A stretch of 64,000 bases of DNA, from NCBI GenBank assembly GCA_958433005.1, contig CAUAWV010000007.1, positions 1-64,000 of the forward strand. Direction: 5' to 3'. The position numbers were made by a program, and so were the translations under genes. This stretch comes from an uncultured Collinsella sp. Its GTDB lineage: Bacteria > Actinomycetota > Coriobacteriia > Coriobacteriales > Coriobacteriaceae. Positions 60,550-64,000 of the stretch are shown here, one piece after another. Each line of letters opens with the position of its first letter. Position 1 is the stretch's first letter. The notes beneath the pieces are model-generated. The model saw nothing but the letters and a program-made list of their open reading frames with translations, had not been told where the DNA came from and did no database searches.

Positions 60550-60633
60550 GCGGGCGTGGCGGAATTGGTAGACGCGCCAGATTTAGGTTCTGGTGGGATT
60601 CCCGTGAAGGTTCGAGTCCTTTCGCCCGCACCA
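60550..60633 (+). tRNA. tRNA-Leu (anticodon TAG)
   Basis: Acceptor arms GCGGGCG / CGCCCGC, anticodon stem CCAGA / TCTGG around TTTAGGT (anticodon TAG), class II variable arm, T-loop TTCGAGT, and encoded CCA. 84 bases. A possible extended -10 (TGCTATCAT, 60522-60530) precedes it. Confidence 0.97.
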
Positions 60634-60724
60634 TCGCACCTGCGTCGGCTTCGGCCGTCGCGACTCTTTGTTGCATAAAGGTACCAGCACCTCAGATAAG
60701 CTGGGCAGTATGAGGAGGAACGTG

Positions 60725-62023
60725 TTGAACATCACCGCTTCTGACGTCAAGGACGCCAAGCTCACCGCTACGGTCACCATCCCGGCCGCCGACGTCGACG
60801 CCGCGATCAAGAAGGCCTACAAGGACACCGCTAAGAAGTACCGCTTCCCGGGCTTCCGTGCCGGTAAGGCTCCCCGTCCGGTCATCGATTCCGCTCTTGG
60901 CGCCGAGGCTACCCTCGCTCAGGCCACCAACGACCTGATCGCCGCCAACGAGCCCGCCGTCCTCAACGAGCTGGACATCGTCCCCACCAAGAGCGGTGAC
61001 TACAAGGATCTCGACCTCGCCAAGGATCACGAGGACTACACCTACACCGTCGAGTTCTCCCTGCGTCCTGCTGCCGAGCTCTCCTCCTTCGACGCCGTCG
61101 AGATCGAGATGCCTCCCGCGGAGGTCACCGAGTCCGAGATCAACAACCAGGTCGAGATGCTCCTCAACTACCGTGCCACCTTCGAGGACGTCGAGGGTCG
61201 CGCCGTCGAGGCTGACGACTATGTGACCGTCGACCTCAAGGCCGTCGAGAACGCCGACAACTTCGCCGCCGAGGGTCGCATGCTCATCGCCGGTAGCGAC
61301 AGCAACCCCAAGGAGTTCAACGAGGCTCTGATCGGCGCCAACGTTGACGACGTCAAGACCGTCACCTGGACCGACGAGGCCGAGGAGGGCGAGGAGGCCG
61401 AGACCCACACCGTCGAGGTCACCGTCAAGGGAATCAAGGTCCGCAACACCCCCGAGCTCACCGACGAGCTCGTCAAGTCCGACTTTGGCTTCGACAGCAT
61501 CGAGGCCATGCGCGACGCCATCAAGATCGAGATCGAGCAGGACAAGGCTTCCCGCCTCCCGGCCGAGAAGGAGAACCGTTGCGTCTCTGCTCTCGCCGAG
61601 CGCCTGCAGCTCGACGAGATGGACGCCGACTACGAGCAGTCCGTCTTTGAGGAGCTTGGCCAGAACTTCCTGTCCAACCTCGCTGCCCGCGGCATGACCC
61701 TGGACACCTGGCTGCCCGCTTCCGGTCTGACCATGGAGCAGTTCATCGGCGACCTGCACAAGCAGGCCAACGACGTTGCCCGTGAGTCCCTGGCGCTCGA
61801 CGCCCTCGCCCGTGAGCTCAAGATTGAGGTCACCGAGGACGACATCAACGCCGAGTTCGAGAAGGCCGGCGTCAAGGACGTCGAGGCTTCCAAGGCCGAG
61901 TTCATCGCCGATGGTCGCATGCCTGCCGTCCGTGAGTCCATCCGTCGCTCCAAGGCCGTCGACCACCTGGTCGAGAACGCCAAGGTGACCGAGGTCGACG
62001 AGACCGCCAAGGACGCCGAGTAA
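60725..62023 (+). CDS. tig: Trigger factor
   Basis: Ribosome-bound chaperone and peptidyl-prolyl isomerase. About 432 aa. The ribosome-binding domain contains the signature FPGFRAGKAPRPVI (consensus GFRxGKxP). The middle FKBP-like domain (VEADDYVTVDLKAVENA) and the C-terminal helical arms follow. The start is chosen as TTG 60725, 6 bases after AGGAGG; GTG 60722 is only 3 bases from it, and longer forms would run through the Shine-Dalgarno. The tig-clpP-clpX order is conserved in many bacteria. Confidence 0.93.
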   Translation: MNITASDVKDAKLTATVTIPAADVDAAIKKAYKDTAKKYRFPGFRAGKAPRPVIDSALGAEATLAQATNDLIAANEPAVLNELDIVPTKSGDYKDLDLAKDHEDYTYTVEFSLRPAAELSSFDAVEIEMPPAEVTESEINNQVEMLLNYRATFEDVEGRAVEADDYVTVDLKAVENADNFAAEGRMLIAGSDSNPKEFNEALIGANVDDVKTVTWTDEAEEGEEAETHTVEVTVKGIKVRNTPELTDELVKSDFGFDSIEAMRDAIKIEIEQDKASRLPAEKENRCVSALAERLQLDEMDADYEQSVFEELGQNFLSNLAARGMTLDTWLPASGLTMEQFIGDLHKQANDVARESLALDALARELKIEVTEDDINAEFEKAGVKDVEASKAEFIADGRMPAVRESIRRSKAVDHLVENAKVTEVDETAKDAE

Positions 62024-62099
62024 TTCTCGCCACCTTGCCCGCGAGCGCATGCGTGCGCCTGTGATGGGGTAAAGTTATACACCGGTTATCCGGTTGCTT

Positions 62100-62143
62100 C
62101 GTACGGTGCCAGCCAATGCATAGCATGCGGGCACCGTACGTTT
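62100..62143 (+). terminator. Hairpin between tig and clpP, probable terminator
   Basis: Perfect 11-bp stem CGTACGGTGCC / GGCACCGTACG with a 19-base loop, then only TTTATC. The weak T-run means it may be a partial terminator. Confidence 0.6.
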
Positions 62144-62186
62144 ATCTAGAACCAATTTGGTCCGCAAGAGAGAAATGGAGATGCGT

Positions 62187-62807
62187 ATGATCGCTAAGTT
62201 CGATTCCGCCCTCGTGCCATACGTTATCGAGCAGACGCCGCGCGGCGAGCGCAGCTACGATATCTATTCGCGCCTGCTCAACGACCGCATCATCTTCTTG
62301 GGCGAGGAGATCAACTCCGTCAGCGCCAACCTGGTCGTTGCCCAGCTGCTGCATCTTGAGAGCCAGGATGCCGAGAAGGATATCTCGCTCTACATCAATT
62401 CGCCCGGCGGCGAGGTTTACTCCGGCCTGGCGATTCTTGACACCATGAACTTTATCAAGCCGCAGGTCTCCACCATCTGCGTCGGTATGGCTGCGTCCAT
62501 GGCCGCCGTGCTGCTTTCGGCTGGCGCCAAGGGCAAGCGCTTCTGCCTGCCGCACTCCAAGGTCATGATTCACCAGCCCAGCGGCGGTGCCCAGGGCCAG
62601 CAGACCGAGATCGAGATCGTTGCCGAGGAGATCAAGAAGACCCGCCGCGAGCTCAATCAGATCCTGTCCGATGCCTCGGGCCAGCCCATCGAGAAGGTCC
62701 AGGCCGATACCGAGCGCGACAACTACCTGACCGCTGCCGAGGCCCTCGACTACGGCCTGATCGACCGTATCGTCACCTCGCGCGATCTCGCCGCGAAGGA
62801 CGCCTAG
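62187..62807 (+). CDS. clpP: ATP-dependent Clp protease proteolytic subunit ClpP
   Basis: 206 aa, serine protease that forms the chamber of ClpXP. Signatures: LVPYVIEQTPRGERSYDIYSRLLNDRIIFLGE, the nucleophile Ser in GMAASMAAVLL, the His in VMIHQPSGG and the later Asp in RDNYLTAAEALDYGLID. Start ATG 62187 is 6 bases after GGAG; in-frame ATGs at 62175 and 62181 would add two to four residues. clpX begins one base after its stop. Confidence 0.95.
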   Translation: MIAKFDSALVPYVIEQTPRGERSYDIYSRLLNDRIIFLGEEINSVSANLVVAQLLHLESQDAEKDISLYINSPGGEVYSGLAILDTMNFIKPQVSTICVGMAASMAAVLLSAGAKGKRFCLPHSKVMIHQPSGGAQGQQTEIEIVAEEIKKTRRELNQILSDASGQPIEKVQADTERDNYLTAAEALDYGLIDRIVTSRDLAAKDA

Positions 62808-62808
62808 G

Positions 62809-64000
62809 ATGGCAGGAAACATGCAGGACAACTTTGACGAGAATGGCAACCCCATCCGCTGCTCCTTCTGCGGAAAAGAGCAGGGCCAGGTCCGTCGCCT
62901 CGTAAAGGGTCCGACCAACATCTTTATCTGTGACGAGTGCGTCGCCGCTTGCTCTGAGATCTTGGAGGAGTCGCTGGCTTCGGACTTTATGGACGCTGCC
63001 CGCAACGGCAAGCTGCCGGGCTTCCTCAACGATCACGGCCAGGCTGCCGGTCAGCCCGCCGTGGACCCCGAGGCCGAGGGCTTTGAGCTCGAGGACGACC
63101 GCCAGGTCATCACGCACGTGCCGACGCCGCACGAGATCTATGACGAGCTTTCGGCTTATGTCATGGGCCAAGAGGACGCCAAGCGCGCCATGTCGGTTGC
63201 CGTGTACAACCATTACCGCCGCGTCATCGAGGGCGGTGCTGCGCTTTCGGCCTTTGACGACGGTTTGGACTCGCAGCTTGACGATGACATGGACGAGGTG
63301 GAGCTCGCCAAGTCCAACATCCTGCTGCTCGGTCCCACCGGTACCGGCAAGACCCTGTTGGCCCAGACGCTCGCGCGCATCCTCGAGGTGCCGTTTGCCA
63401 TCGCCGATGCCACCGCGCTCACCGAGGCTGGTTACGTTGGCGAGGACGTGGAGAACATCCTGCTCAAGCTCATCAATGCTGCCGATGGCGACATTGAGCG
63501 CGCTCAGGTGGGCATTATCTACGTGGACGAGATTGACAAGATTGCCCGCAAGGCCGAGAACCTCTCCATTACCCGCGATGTCTCGGGCGAGGGTGTGCAG
63601 CAGGCGCTGCTTAAGATTCTTGAGGGCACGGTGGCCAGCGTTCCGCCTACCGGTGGCCGCAAGCATCCCCAGCAGGAGCTGCTGCAGATCGACACGACTA
63701 ACATCCTGTTTATCTGCGGCGGTGCCTTTGTGGGTCTGGACAAGATCATCGCCGACCGCGTGGGCAACAAGGGCGTGGGCTTTAACTCCGAGATCGCCGG
63801 CCCCACCTCGGTCGACGAGAACGACCTGCTGCGTCAGGTGCTCCCGCAGGACCTCAACGCCTTTGGCATGATCCCCGAGTTCGTGGGCCGTACGCCCGTC
63901 GTCACCCAGACGCAGGCGCTCGACGAGGACGACCTGGTGTCGATCCTGACCGAGCCAAAGAATGCCGTGGTGCGCCAGTACCGTAAGATGTTCCAGCTCG
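62809..64000 (+). CDS. clpX: ATP-dependent Clp protease ATPase subunit ClpX (cut by window end)
   Basis: The reading frame is open to the window end (397 codons), so the C-terminus is missing. The N-terminal zinc finger is CSFCGKEQ...CDEC. Walker A is GPTGTGKT, Walker B IIYVDEID, and the conserved RKAENLSITRDVSGEGVQQALLKILEGT and GRTPVV blocks follow. A 20-residue acidic linker between the zinc domain and AAA domain (DPEAEGFELEDD) is longer than in E. coli. ClpX unfolds substrates for ClpP, whose gene ends one base upstream. Confidence 0.96.
   Translation, partial: MAGNMQDNFDENGNPIRCSFCGKEQGQVRRLVKGPTNIFICDECVAACSEILEESLASDFMDAARNGKLPGFLNDHGQAAGQPAVDPEAEGFELEDDRQVITHVPTPHEIYDELSAYVMGQEDAKRAMSVAVYNHYRRVIEGGAALSAFDDGLDSQLDDDMDEVELAKSNILLLGPTGTGKTLLAQTLARILEVPFAIADATALTEAGYVGEDVENILLKLINAADGDIERAQVGIIYVDEIDKIARKAENLSITRDVSGEGVQQALLKILEGTVASVPPTGGRKHPQQELLQIDTTNILFICGGAFVGLDKIIADRVGNKGVGFNSEIAGPTSVDENDLLRQVLPQDLNAFGMIPEFVGRTPVVTQTQALDEDDLVSILTEPKNAVVRQYRKMFQL

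Overview
The window is high-GC, densely coded DNA from an anaerobic, selenoprotein-making actinobacterium. Gene content and protein style (group 4 formate hydrogenlyase, selenocysteine machinery, double-cubane type reductases, a very large sortase-type surface protein with an LxxTG-like motif) point to the class Coriobacteriia, most likely a gut Collinsella. That placement is inferred from content, not computed.

Layout. 1-2.5 kb: a lipid/diacylglycerol kinase family gene and a ClC channel/antiporter on the minus strand, preceded by a C-rich simple tract at the window edge. 2.7-8.2 kb: molybdenum supply (moeA, mog/moaB, then modA, an enlarged modB, modC), with terminators after mog and modC. 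8.2-16.4 kb: a probable selenium operon. It has a structured leader, two double-cubane-cluster/2-hydroxyacyl-CoA-dehydratase-like proteins, their ATPase activator, a glycosyltransferase overlapping selD, selD itself (with an in-frame UGA), yedF, a DUF3343 gene and a cysteine desulfurase/selenocysteine lyase-like gene. 16.5-29.4 kb: one 4285-residue cell-wall-anchored protein. 29.5-32.0 kb: brnQ, tRNA-Pro and tRNA-Gly, a tRNA 3' fragment, and a toxin-antitoxin pair. 32.0-47.9 kb: a complete Hyf/Hyc-type formate hydrogenlyase operon with a structured leader, a selenocysteine FdhF, two ferredoxin-like subunits, five membrane subunits, the four-gene hydrogenase arm with maturation proteins, and a formate channel. 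48.0-54.9 kb: an orphan molybdopterin oxidoreductase, selA-selB-selC, mobA and a second, Cys-rich DUF3343 gene. 55.1-60.4 kb: glutamate dehydrogenase, then a two-gene molybdenum hydroxylase (FAD subunit plus fused 2Fe-2S/Mo subunit). 60.5-64.0 kb: tRNA-Leu, trigger factor, clpP and a clpX that runs off the window end.

How the genes work together. Mo uptake and cofactor genes feed three molybdoenzymes: FdhF, the orphan oxidoreductase and the Mo hydroxylase. SelD makes selenophosphate, SelA-SelB-tRNA-Sec insert Sec into FdhF and into SelD itself, and YedF/DUF3343 are family-typical companions of labile-selenium molybdenum hydroxylases. The glycosyltransferase coupled to selD, together with the two ATP-driven double-cubane-type reductases, is the part with no established explanation. 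It is the best candidate here for an undescribed selenium pathway.

Two genes (selD, fdhF) look broken under a standard code but are selenoproteins with visible SECIS-like hairpins. No CRISPR array, insertion sequence or prophage was seen.
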